A DNA stretch of 21,734 nucleotides, taken from an uncultured Sutterella sp. (GTDB taxonomy: Bacteria; Pseudomonadota; Gammaproteobacteria; Burkholderiales; Burkholderiaceae_F). Below are positions 8,156-15,323 of this stretch, in pieces. Within the stretch, counting starts at the first letter, position 1. Each line of letters begins with the position of its first letter. The position numbers were made by a program, and so were the translations under genes. The DNA is taken from assembly GCA_900544255.1 (NCBI GenBank), contig UQUM01000031.1:1-21734 (forward strand). Reading direction: 5' to 3'. The notes below the pieces were generated by a model. That model saw only the letters and a list, made by a program, of their open reading frames with translations, was not told the DNA's origin and did not search any database.

Positions 8156-8453
8156 GATGTGCTTTTCCAGGATGACCAATCGCTCACCCAATGAAGCGCA
8201 AGGAATCTGATTCCGCCCCCTAACGTAAAACGCTGTAGCACTTTAGGCTCGTATCCTTCAACATTCGGTCAACCTCCTCAAACGAAATCAACCGTCAACT
8301 TCTTGATCACTCAAAGCTACGGAAAGTGATTTACTCATTTGATTTTCCGCAATGAAACTTGCCTATCCCTCTAAGTCTTAGTGTACACTCGCGCCTTGTG
8401 AGGGTATTGATCACCCCTCCTTTAAAAACAACTATATAGTTTAGGAAACAAAA

Positions 8454-8897
8454 ATGTCTAAGAAACAGATGGGTTTTACCCTCATTGAAATCGTGATGGT
8501 GCTGGTTCTGCTCGGCATCCTCTCCGCTGTGGCTGTGCCGAAGTACTTCGATTTGCAGGAACAGGCTCTTCAAAATGCCGCAAAAGCTACCGCTGCCGAA
8601 TTTCAGTCTCGTCTTAATGCTCGTTTTGCATCTGCTCTGCTTCAGGGAGCTTCTTGCAATAACGCAAAAACTGTCGCCGTAAATGGCACTACTGCGACGC
8701 CTACTGTAACTGGCATCACTGGAATGGACGATGCATTAGCCTCAGATGATTTTGGTCAGTGGACAGTTGCCCTCGGCACGGAAGCCGATGGAAAAGCTCC
8801 GTTGTCTGTTACTTATGACGGCGTAACCTATCCTAAGAATACCGCTTCTGCTGCTGAAAAGGCTAAGTTTGACATCATGATGCCTCTCTGCCAGTAA
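8454..8897 (+). CDS. MshA-type major pilin candidate
   Basis: This 147-residue prepilin has a short basic leader MSKKQMG cut by prepilin peptidase before Phe8. The mature helix GFTLIEIVMVLVLLGIL keeps the Glu at position 5 needed for assembly. The remainder is a small globular pilin head with two cysteines, C68 and C146, likely forming the C-terminal disulfide loop. It has AGGA eight bases upstream of the ATG. It stands alone between a long leader and a strong terminator (8928-8970), as expected for an abundantly made major pilin transcribed apart from the machinery genes. Its core, with EFQSRLNARF and then GASC, is shared with the two minus-strand pilins. Being the major subunit is inferred from size and transcription layout. 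Confidence 0.85.
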   Translation: MSKKQMGFTLIEIVMVLVLLGILSAVAVPKYFDLQEQALQNAAKATAAEFQSRLNARFASALLQGASCNNAKTVAVNGTTATPTVTGITGMDDALASDDFGQWTVALGTEADGKAPLSVTYDGVTYPKNTASAAEKAKFDIMMPLCQ

Positions 8898-8927
8898 TTT
8901 TTCGGTTAAAGCGAGAGAACAAAAAGG

Positions 8928-8970
8928 AAAAGCAGGCTCATTTCCGTGAGTCTGCTTTTTCTTTATTCTT
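8928..8970 (+). terminator. Strong intrinsic terminator of the pilin gene
   Basis: AAAAGCAGGCTCA (8928-8940) pairs with TGAGTCTGCTTTT (8947-8959) with one G-T wobble and a six-base loop. A T-rich tract to about 8970 follows. It lies 30 bases after the pilin stop and separates this gene from pilT. The A-run before the stem may give some function on the other strand too. Confidence 0.85.
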
Positions 8971-9001
8971 CTCTCATTTACAATCACCGCCGAGCCCCGC
9001 C

Positions 9002-10063
9002 ATGCCCTTCTCCCTCCCCGTCGCCCTGCGCGAACTCCACCAGCGCCGCGGCTCCGACCTGCACTTAAAAGCCGATGCCCCTACTACGGTGCGCATCTTG
9101 GGGGACTTAGTGCCGATCGACAACGTTCCCGTTACCGAAAACGAACTGACGGCAACTTTAGAATCCATTGCCAACGAAAAACTCGTCAAGGCATTCCGCG
9201 AAAAGGGCGAAGTGGACTTTCGCTACAGCATCCCGGATCTCTGCCACTACCGTGTGAACTTCTACAAAACATTCAACGGGACGGCGGCAGCCTTCCGCGA
9301 AATCCCGGCATCGATTCCCTCCTTGGAGGAACTGGGCGTCAACCCAGACTTAAAGAAACTTTCGATGTTGGACAGCGGTTTGGTGCTCGTCACCGGCCCC
9401 ACGGGAAGCGGCAAATCCACCGTAACAGCAGCGCTGATCGACTACGCCAACCAGCGCCGCAAGGATCACATTCTCACGATCGAAGATCCGATCGAATTTA
9501 TTTACCAGGACAAATCCTGTTTCGTAAGCCAACGAGAAGTGGGCACCCATTCGCAGTCCTTTGCGGACGCCCTCCGAGTCGCCCTCCGCGAAGATCCCGA
9601 CATCATCGTCGTGGGGGAAATGCGAGACTACGAAACAGTGTCTTTGGCCATTGAAGCCGCAGAAACCGGGCACCTCGTGTTTGCAACGCTCCATACGCGT
9701 TCTGCGGCGCAGACCGTCGACCGCATCATTGATATTTTCCCGTCGGACGACAAAGCACAGATCCGCGCGAGTTTGGCCGATTCCCTGCAGGCCGTCATGT
9801 CGGTTGCTCTCATGAAAGCTGCCGACGGCACGCACCGCGTGCAGGCGATGGAAATTCTGATGGCAAACCCCGCCATCCGCAACCTCATCCGCGAAGGGAA
9901 AACGCATCAGATTCCGAACGTTCTTCAGACAGGAAAAGCACAGGGCATGTGTACAATGGACGATGCTCTCGAAGACCTGTTGCGCGAGGGCGAAATTACG
10001 CGGGAAACGGCCTTGAAGTACGCCCGCAACCCCGATAAATTCAAGTCGTCACCGATTTACTAA
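9002..10063 (+). CDS. pilT: PilT-type retraction ATPase
   Basis: This 353-residue protein is full length for PilT. It has the N-terminal PAS-like region with RGSDLHL (16-22), Walker A GPTGSGKST (132-140), Asp box EDP (161-163), Walker B IIVVGEMRD (201-209) and His box HLVFATLHT (224-232). The PilT-specific AIRNLIRE motif (291-298), required for retraction, is intact. It depolymerises the pilus at the inner membrane. MSHA loci of Vibrio lack a retraction ATPase and borrow a distant PilT, so its place inside this locus is notable. The ATG at 9002 has no clear Shine-Dalgarno sequence. The gene follows a strong terminator, so it needs its own promoter (a TACAAT lies at 8979-8984) or readthrough. 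mshM follows 12 bases after its stop. Confidence 0.95.
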   Translation: MPFSLPVALRELHQRRGSDLHLKADAPTTVRILGDLVPIDNVPVTENELTATLESIANEKLVKAFREKGEVDFRYSIPDLCHYRVNFYKTFNGTAAAFREIPASIPSLEELGVNPDLKKLSMLDSGLVLVTGPTGSGKSTVTAALIDYANQRRKDHILTIEDPIEFIYQDKSCFVSQREVGTHSQSFADALRVALREDPDIIVVGEMRDYETVSLAIEAAETGHLVFATLHTRSAAQTVDRIIDIFPSDDKAQIRASLADSLQAVMSVALMKAADGTHRVQAMEILMANPAIRNLIREGKTHQIPNVLQTGKAQGMCTMDDALEDLLREGEITRETALKYARNPDKFKSSPIY

Positions 10064-10075
10064 AACTGCGCTTTC

Positions 10076-11641
10076 ATGAGCTACCTGGAGCTGCTGTCCC
10101 TCACGCGGGAACCCTTTTCCAATTCACCGGATCCGGACGCGTATTACGCGGCGGAAACGCATTCGCTGTGCCTGAATCGCCTTGAGATCGCCATCCGCTT
10201 AAAGCGGGGGCTTAACGTCGTCCTGGGCGAAGTCGGCACCGGGAAAAGTACGCTCTGCCGTAAGCTTGTGAAGACCCTCTCGGAAAAGCCCGACTTCACG
10301 GTATTCTGCCTCTTGGACGGGGGAGCGGAAAGTGCCGCAAGTTTTTTGAAAACCCTCTGCACGCATTTCGGCGTCGACTGGGACGGAAAAGACACCGCCG
10401 AAGCCATCGACAAGATTGAAGGCAAAGTGCTGAAGCTCGCCCTTGAAGAAAAACGGCAGCTGGTACTCCTGATCGACGAGGGGCAAAAACTCACCCCCGA
10501 AGCCCTTGAAATCCTGCGGGTGTTGCTCAACTTTGAAACCAACACCGAAAAGCTGCTGCAGATCGTCATCTTTGCCCAGCCCGAATTTCGGGCGGTGATG
10601 GATGCGATTCCGAACTTCCGTGACCGCGTGAACGAATGTCTCACATTGTCGTCGTTGTCGGAAAAAGAAAGCCTGGCGCTCCTGCGGCACCGTCTGAACC
10701 TTTCCGGTGGCGAAGCCGCGGAGAAACTCTTTACGACAGGGGCTTTAAAAGCCCTCTACAAAGCCGGCAACGGACGGCCCCGCCCCATGATCCGGTTGGC
10801 GCATCAGGCGCTTCTCGGAATGCTCATGACGAACAAAAAGTCCGTGGACGCTGGGCTTGTGAAGGTACAGGCGGAAAGAAACGACGGGGAGCCTAAAAAA
10901 TCGCACGCCGTACGCAATACCGCCATCGGCGCAGTCGTCGTCATCGTGCTCGGCGCCGTCACGGCCTTACTGCGCCCCGAATGGCTGCCGCCCGCGGTTT
11001 CGGCGAAAGTGCAGCAACTCTTTTACCCCGCAACGACCTTACCTTTAACCGACGGGCCCGCGGTGGAAACCGGCGTTACCATCGGCAACCCGGCTCCGGC
11101 CACGATTACGCTTGCACCGGAACCGAATACGGCTGCAGCGCCTGCGGAAGAAACACCGAACCAATCGCCGGAACCGACAGCTGCCGCGGACGCTCCTATG
11201 TTGGGTACCGTCACCCTCACCGCGCCCATGAGTTTTACCGAAGCGGCTCAGACCTTCTACGGTACAAAAGAAGCCGAAGAAGCCTTGCGTAACGCAAATC
11301 CCGGAATTGCCGAACGGCGCACCGAATTTGTGCTCCCAGAGTTGGCGTTCCGCACCCCGAATTACCTTTTGAAGAATTCGCAGTTGGCGTTGGCGGAATT
11401 TGACACGCTGCAGGCCGCGTGGGATGCGCTTCCCGCCTTGGCTGCGTTTTCACCGCGCCTGGCGGCCCGACGGGATGCCGCGGGGCAGCTGAAATTTCAT
11501 CTGCTCGCGCGCACCTCCTTCCGTAAGCCGGAACGCGCCTGGCAGTGGTTTGCGCAGAAAAATCCGCCGGCTACGCTCACCCCCAAAGTCCTCCCGCCCT
11601 ACGGCCGGATGGAAAATGCACTTTATGCCTTCCCGGAGTAG
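10076..11641 (+). CDS. mshM: MshM/ExeA-type AAA ATPase with membrane anchor and periplasmic domain
   Basis: This 521-residue protein begins with the FxxxPDP pattern of the ExeA/GspA/MshM family. It has Walker A GEVGTGKST (51-59) and Walker B LLIDEGQ (131-137). A membrane helix lies at about 281-299, then a long Pro/Ala/Thr-rich linker (about 320-375). Residues 377-412, around FTEAAQTFYGTKEAEEALRN, resemble a LysM-like fold. A final domain of about 90 residues is unassigned. In Aeromonas, ExeA uses ATP hydrolysis and peptidoglycan binding to help the secretin assemble in the wall. MshM is the counterpart in MSHA loci but is usually shorter; the wall-binding tail makes this one more like ExeA. 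It is sandwiched between pilT and pilD with spacings of 12 and 3 bases. Confidence 0.85.
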   Translation: MSYLELLSLTREPFSNSPDPDAYYAAETHSLCLNRLEIAIRLKRGLNVVLGEVGTGKSTLCRKLVKTLSEKPDFTVFCLLDGGAESAASFLKTLCTHFGVDWDGKDTAEAIDKIEGKVLKLALEEKRQLVLLIDEGQKLTPEALEILRVLLNFETNTEKLLQIVIFAQPEFRAVMDAIPNFRDRVNECLTLSSLSEKESLALLRHRLNLSGGEAAEKLFTTGALKALYKAGNGRPRPMIRLAHQALLGMLMTNKKSVDAGLVKVQAERNDGEPKKSHAVRNTAIGAVVVIVLGAVTALLRPEWLPPAVSAKVQQLFYPATTLPLTDGPAVETGVTIGNPAPATITLAPEPNTAAAPAEETPNQSPEPTAAADAPMLGTVTLTAPMSFTEAAQTFYGTKEAEEALRNANPGIAERRTEFVLPELAFRTPNYLLKNSQLALAEFDTLQAAWDALPALAAFSPRLAARRDAAGQLKFHLLARTSFRKPERAWQWFAQKNPPATLTPKVLPPYGRMENALYAFPE

Positions 11642-11644
11642 GTC

Positions 11645-12460
11645 ATGCAGGCCTTTCTTCACCTTCTCCCTTATATCCCTCCGACGGACGTCGCTCTGTT
11701 CTGCGGCATCCTGGGACTCTTTTTGGGGAGCTTTTACAACGTCTGTTCCGATCGGTATTTGTCCGGTGAGTCCATTCTCTGGCCCCCGTCGCACTGCACG
11801 GCCTGCAACGCCAAACTGTCGCCGTTGGAACTCATTCCGCTGGTAAGCTGGCTCGTGCTCCGCGGACGTTGCCGACACTGCGGTGCTGTGATCGGGTGGC
11901 GCTATCCTTTGATGGAACTTGCTTCGGGCTTTTTCGCGGCACTTGTGGGCTACCGCTTCGGAGCATCCACCGCGTGCCTCGTCGGACTCGTCTTTACGGG
12001 GCTCTTTTTGGTTCTGTCCGCCATCGACTTTCAGGCGTTTCTGCTGCCGGACAAAATGACGTTCCCCGGAGCGATATTGGCCGTCCCTGCGGCCGTTTAC
12101 GGACTCGGACACGAATGGACGGAAACGCTCTTGGGGGGCGTCGTCGGTGTCACGCTTTTCTGGTTTCTCGCGCTTTACTATCGTTGGCGTACGGGGAAAG
12201 ACGGCCTGGGGTTCGGGGACGTAAAACTGATGGCCGTGTTGGGCTTTTTGTGCGGTCTCGCGTATCTCCCCATGATTCTTCTCATTGCCGGCACCACGGC
12301 GCTTTTGGGGTTTGCCGTACTCTGCGTCAAACGCGGCGGCACCTCGGGCGTCACCGGGGTTATGATGCCTTTCGGCCCCTTCCTCTGCTTAGGGGGCTGG
12401 GTGAGTTTGGTTTATGGTGAAACGCTTTTGAATTGGTGGATTCAATGGCTGGTGGGGTAA
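11645..12460 (+). CDS. pilD: Prepilin leader peptidase and N-methyltransferase PilD
   Basis: This 271-residue polytopic membrane protein is full length. The N-terminal methylase domain has GSFYNVCSDR (28-37) and the zinc-binding cysteines C51, C54, C76 and C79. The peptidase part carries the two catalytic aspartates of the GxGD family: D128 in AIDFQAFLLPD and D192 in GLGFGDVKLM. It removes prepilin leaders after glycine and N-methylates the new N-terminus, so it should process all seven pilin-like proteins encoded here. The ATG lies three bases after the mshM stop. The TAA overlaps the start of the first minor pilin (TAATG). Many bacteria keep pilD with pilB and pilC; here it is embedded between the ATPase and minor pilin genes. 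Confidence 0.95.
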   Translation: MQAFLHLLPYIPPTDVALFCGILGLFLGSFYNVCSDRYLSGESILWPPSHCTACNAKLSPLELIPLVSWLVLRGRCRHCGAVIGWRYPLMELASGFFAALVGYRFGASTACLVGLVFTGLFLVLSAIDFQAFLLPDKMTFPGAILAVPAAVYGLGHEWTETLLGGVVGVTLFWFLALYYRWRTGKDGLGFGDVKLMAVLGFLCGLAYLPMILLIAGTTALLGFAVLCVKRGGTSGVTGVMMPFGPFLCLGGWVSLVYGETLLNWWIQWLVG

Positions 12461-12924
12461 TGAAACACGGGCGGGAAGCGGGGTTTACGCTCATTGAGAT
12501 CATTCTGGTGCTGATACTGATGGGGCTACTGGCCGCCGTCGGCACATCCCGAGTGTCTTACCTGCAAGCGCCTGATGCCACTACCGAACATCAGAAGGCT
12601 TTGATGATTGCGCGAATTGCCCATGCTCGTAACGAAGCCATCATGCAGGATGCCACCGTCTACATGAAAGTCACCGGCGGCAACACCCTGCAATACCACA
12701 ACATGACTCCGTTGTCCGGTGAAACCAACAAAGGCAAAGTAAGCGACGACACCGTTGTTACGCTGACGGATGTAACGCTCTCTTCCTCCGAGGGTTCCAG
12801 TTTTACCTTGTACTTTAACAACGACTTCTCTTATTCGGGACCGAAACAAATTACCGTCACGTCCAATGACGACAATTCCAAACACAGTACGCTTACGATC
12901 AGTGAGGTGGGCTATGTTCAGTAA
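12460..12924 (+). CDS. Minor pilin, GspH/MshC-like
   Basis: The 154-residue product has leader MKHGREAG and mature helix FTLIEIILVLILMGLL, with Glu5 present. A beta-rich head of some 120 residues without cysteine follows. The ATG at 12460 overlaps the pilD stop by one base. Longer forms starting at TTG 12433 or an in-frame ATG near 12445 would give an unusual leader and are rejected. Minor pilins of the MshC/GspH type start pilus assembly as part of a tip complex. Order in the locus suggests MshC, but head sequences of minor pilins diverge too fast for a sure name. Confidence 0.82.
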   Translation: MKHGREAGFTLIEIILVLILMGLLAAVGTSRVSYLQAPDATTEHQKALMIARIAHARNEAIMQDATVYMKVTGGNTLQYHNMTPLSGETNKGKVSDDTVVTLTDVTLSSSEGSSFTLYFNNDFSYSGPKQITVTSNDDNSKHSTLTISEVGYVQ

Positions 12925-13339
12925 AGAACACGGTTTTACCTTAATCGAATGCGTTATAACATTGATGCTCTTGGGCGTATTAGCTGCCGTCTCATTGTCT
13001 GTCGTCAGTGCTTTTAAACTGAGAGCGGAACAGTCGACTTTAGTTCAGACGGATATTTATGCTGCATCAAGCTGCATGGAGCGTATAAAAGCTATAGCAA
13101 AATCAGATGAGTTGCTCGACTACAAAGGAAAAACTGACCTCGCCTGTGCTAATGCCACAATCAAGTTTACAGCACTGCAGTTAACCCCTAAGGATATTCA
13201 TGAGAATGACACCAATCTCACGGTTCGTGTCGAACCCGCTGATGATCCTGATGCAACCGATGCCCCTTATTACCTCGTCACCGTTACGGCAGGTTCTGCC
13301 CAATTCAGCCATGTGGTCAGCGGAAGAAAAAATCCATAG
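12914..13339 (+). CDS. Minor pilin, GspI/MshD-like
   Basis: The 141-residue prepilin starts MFSKEHG then FTLIECVITLMLLGVL, with Glu5 kept and a cysteine directly after it. The start at 12914 is chosen because it gives a normal seven-residue leader. It overlaps the previous gene by 11 bases, and an in-frame start at 12866 would add 16 non-leader residues. The head holds two further cysteines that could pair. From about here to 14900 the DNA is visibly poorer in GC than the machinery genes. It is probably co-translated with its neighbours as part of the pilus tip set. Confidence 0.8.
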   Translation: MFSKEHGFTLIECVITLMLLGVLAAVSLSVVSAFKLRAEQSTLVQTDIYAASSCMERIKAIAKSDELLDYKGKTDLACANATIKFTALQLTPKDIHENDTNLTVRVEPADDPDATDAPYYLVTVTAGSAQFSHVVSGRKNP

Positions 13340-13745
13340 CAAAGACTCAGGATTTACCCTTTTGGAGATGATCATTTCCCTGGTCATCATGGGGTTCATT
13401 GCGGCATCCGTCGGCAGCGGCTTAGTTTATTCCGTTCAACTCTACCGTAATGCCCAACAAATGGATACGGTAATGCCGCAAGTTGACGCAGCTTTTAATG
13501 TCATTCGGAAAATTGGTCAAGACAGCAGTTTATCCATTGATGACATTACAAGAAGGCTCCCCAACCCTCAGGAAACAGGAAGCAATCAACTGCTGTTAGA
13601 CGGGAAATTATTACTGGATAATGTATCTTTTTTCAAACCCAGTACTGTTTCCGCCTTCGAAAATTCGTCAGCAAAAGTTCGCCATTTTGAACTTCGAATG
13701 TTTGATGACAGCAAAACTATCGTGTTTGATGTTTGTCCTGAATAG
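13311..13745 (+). CDS. Minor pilin, GspJ/PilW/MshO-like
   Basis: The 144-residue prepilin has a 14-residue leader (MWSAEEKIHSKDSG), then FTLLEMIISLVIMGFI with Glu5. The ATG at 13311 overlaps the upstream gene by 29 bases; the longer reading from 13200 lies entirely inside that gene and is rejected. A single cysteine sits near the C-terminus. Position before a Glu5-lacking small pilin matches MshO followed by MshP. AT-rich codon choice differs from the upstream machinery genes. Confidence 0.8.
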   Translation: MWSAEEKIHSKDSGFTLLEMIISLVIMGFIAASVGSGLVYSVQLYRNAQQMDTVMPQVDAAFNVIRKIGQDSSLSIDDITRRLPNPQETGSNQLLLDGKLLLDNVSFFKPSTVSAFENSSAKVRHFELRMFDDSKTIVFDVCPE

Positions 13746-13754
13746 GAGACGGCG

Positions 13755-14141
13755 ATGTTATCTTCTCGTAACGAACAAGGGAACATTCTTCTCTATGCTG
13801 TCATCGCCGTCACTTTTCTGGCAGGACTCGGTATGTATCTGCAGAAAATGTCTGACCCGATGATGTTTCAGACAAATGATACAAAGAAAATCTTGACAGC
13901 CGAATATCTTACTAATTCATTTTCATTATTATTGTCAGAAGTTGCATACACCGATCCAGAATTTAAAAAATACTCCACAGCTTGCATCACCCCATCAGAA
14001 AACAACCTTAAGGAGAACTTTGCAACCATTATTAACAGGTATAAAAACATATACCTGTTTAGCAACAAGAACTCTTTGTTAGCCTCCATTTCAAGAGATG
14101 GTAATTTTACCAAAGAACAAGTAAACCTCAATCAAAATTGA
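13755..14141 (+). CDS. Pilin-like protein without Glu5, MshP/GspK/PilX-like
   Basis: This 128-residue product has leader-like MLSSRNEQG followed by NILLYAVIAVTFLAGLGMYL. The position-5 glutamate of ordinary pilins is absent, as in GspK-type subunits that cap the pseudopilus tip. It has AGGAG at 13745-13749, overlapping the upstream stop, and a start five bases after that. The head is short and Lys/Asn/Ser-rich, in AT-rich DNA. It is the last plus-strand gene of the locus, then a 127-base AT-rich gap separates it from the convergent pilin gene. MSHA loci usually continue with a large mshQ, which is missing. Confidence 0.7.
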   Translation: MLSSRNEQGNILLYAVIAVTFLAGLGMYLQKMSDPMMFQTNDTKKILTAEYLTNSFSLLLSEVAYTDPEFKKYSTACITPSENNLKENFATIINRYKNIYLFSNKNSLLASISRDGNFTKEQVNLNQN

Positions 14142-14268
14142 TAGCCAGATTTGCACCAACAAACACATTAACGCTACACAAAAATATACAATAAAACCAT
14201 ATATAGGAAAACAGATAATCACACAATTATTTATCGATATTTATTACTAATTTATACTAAAAACACAT
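14142..14268. other. AT-rich gap between convergent pilin genes
   Basis: This 127-base stretch is strongly AT-rich and separates genes that end towards each other. I see no GC-rich stem with a T-run, so no terminator can be named for either side, and no gene. Confidence 0.5.
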
Positions 14269-15300
14269 TTATCTAAGAGTTTTCGTGATAATCTTAACCC
14301 AAGCCCCTTTCGGGGGCACATCTTCCCATTCAGCACCACTTTCTACATAAATATAGATATCTTCATCAACCCAAAACAAATCACCTCTTTTCAACTTCGG
14401 ATTCCACGGCTGACCGGGCTGCGGCGCCGTTCTGATCGTATCTTTATTTGGATTAAATTTTACAAGTCTCGAATCCGAAGTTGGGTTTTTAATCACTTCT
14501 TCAATTGCACTCTTATCACCGTAGTAATCATCATGTGCCAATATATATACTCCATCGATTGTTTCAAAAGGAGTACCATACACATACGTTCCACCATCAT
14601 CATTAATATTCACGCATTTATACCCTTTTAAATAATAATCAAGTGCACACTCTCCTTGTTCTGAAGGATCTGGATTCACAGGCTTCTCACTCGTCTCGCA
14701 TTTACATGACGTACTACCATCCGTATTGCAAACACACGAGCAAGTACAGCTACCTCCCTCACATGTAATACTTGTTGCACTGCAGGTCTGTGGATTAGAT
14801 GAAGCATCAGGACAAACTAATCCACTTTCTGTTTTATCGCTTTCTCCTGTCGTTCCACTGCCTCCCGTAGAGGTTTCATCACATGTCGGCACAAACAACT
14901 GCCCTAATTTCTCATACCCTCTCTTACTATCCGTGGCCGTCAATGTCACATACGTCCCCGGCGCTGCCGCAATCTCATCTCCGCTTTCCAACTTAAATTC
15001 AAACTTTCCAATCTTGTTGGTTCCGGCATCGCCAATCAACGACAACGTATTCACCTTCTTCACAGCTGCTTCACACGTGCTCCCTGCATAAACCGCCTTG
15101 CTGTACCCTGCGTTAATCCGCACCTGCGCTTCCATCAACGCCGCTTCCGCCGCCTTTTTCTCCGCATCCGACGAAAGGTCAAAGAACTTCGGCACCGCCA
15201 CCGCAGCCAAAATTCCTAAGAGCACCAAAACAGCCACAATCTCCACAAGCGTAAAGCCCGCCGTTTCTGTCTTTGTCTTTTGCCGTTTGTCGTACTTCAT
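14269..15300 (-). CDS. Extended pilin with cysteine-rich stalk and beta-rich C-terminal modules; candidate tip adhesin
   Basis: This 343-residue prepilin has a 15-residue leader ending TETAG and mature FTLVEIVAVLVLLGILAAV, with Glu5. A normal pilin core runs to C140 and is closely related in pattern to the pilins at 8454 and 15965. A 203-residue extension follows: a Ser/Thr/Gly linker, then a stalk with 11 cysteines between 163 and 229, including the alternating SCTCSCVC. Two similar modules come after it, one with GTPFETIDGVYILAH (242-256) and one with RGDLFWVDEDIYIYV (305-319). Each ends in a VK[FI] strand. The second loosely recalls the GD-V...Y...W layout of CBM5/12-type carbohydrate-binding modules. 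The start at 15300 is chosen over 15366 because it gives a proper leader. The extension is encoded in AT-richer DNA than the core. Adhesin function is inferred. Confidence 0.82.
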   Translation of the reverse strand: MKYDKRQKTKTETAGFTLVEIVAVLVLLGILAAVAVPKFFDLSSDAEKKAAEAALMEAQVRINAGYSKAVYAGSTCEAAVKKVNTLSLIGDAGTNKIGKFEFKLESGDEIAAAPGTYVTLTATDSKRGYEKLGQLFVPTCDETSTGGSGTTGESDKTESGLVCPDASSNPQTCSATSITCEGGSCTCSCVCNTDGSTSCKCETSEKPVNPDPSEQGECALDYYLKGYKCVNINDDGGTYVYGTPFETIDGVYILAHDDYYGDKSAIEEVIKNPTSDSRLVKFNPNKDTIRTAPQPGQPWNPKLKRGDLFWVDEDIYIYVESGAEWEDVPPKGAWVKIITKTLR

Positions 15301-15323
15301 AGTCAATTCCCATCTTTCCGAGA

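Larger units (their letters stand above)
7695..8453. other. 759-base gap between mshG-like and pilin genes
   Basis: I find no intact gene in this stretch. It contains a 14-bp palindrome (7706-7719), two hairpins (7825-7850 and 8125-8155), a possible decayed pilin fragment (about 7975-8110) and a long leader before the pilin at 8454. The octamer TTGATCAC occurs twice (8303-8310 and 8407-8414). GTGTACAC (8381-8388) and ACTATATAGT (8431-8440) are further short palindromes. The promoter of the major pilin gene should lie in the last 150 bases, but no -35/-10 pair is good enough to name. In MSHA loci of other bacteria this position holds mshF and mshB, which fits loss of genes here. Confidence 0.5.

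Noticed and set aside
12433..12459. Longer start of the first minor pilin inside pilD
   Set aside because: The ATG at 12460 gives a standard eight-residue prepilin leader and the TAATG overlap.
12460..14141. The four small pilins as a type II secretion pseudopilus
   Set aside because: The assembly genes are of MSHA/type IV pilus kind, with PilT present and no gspC/gspD-type pair. The GspH/I/J/K likeness reflects shared ancestry of minor pilins.
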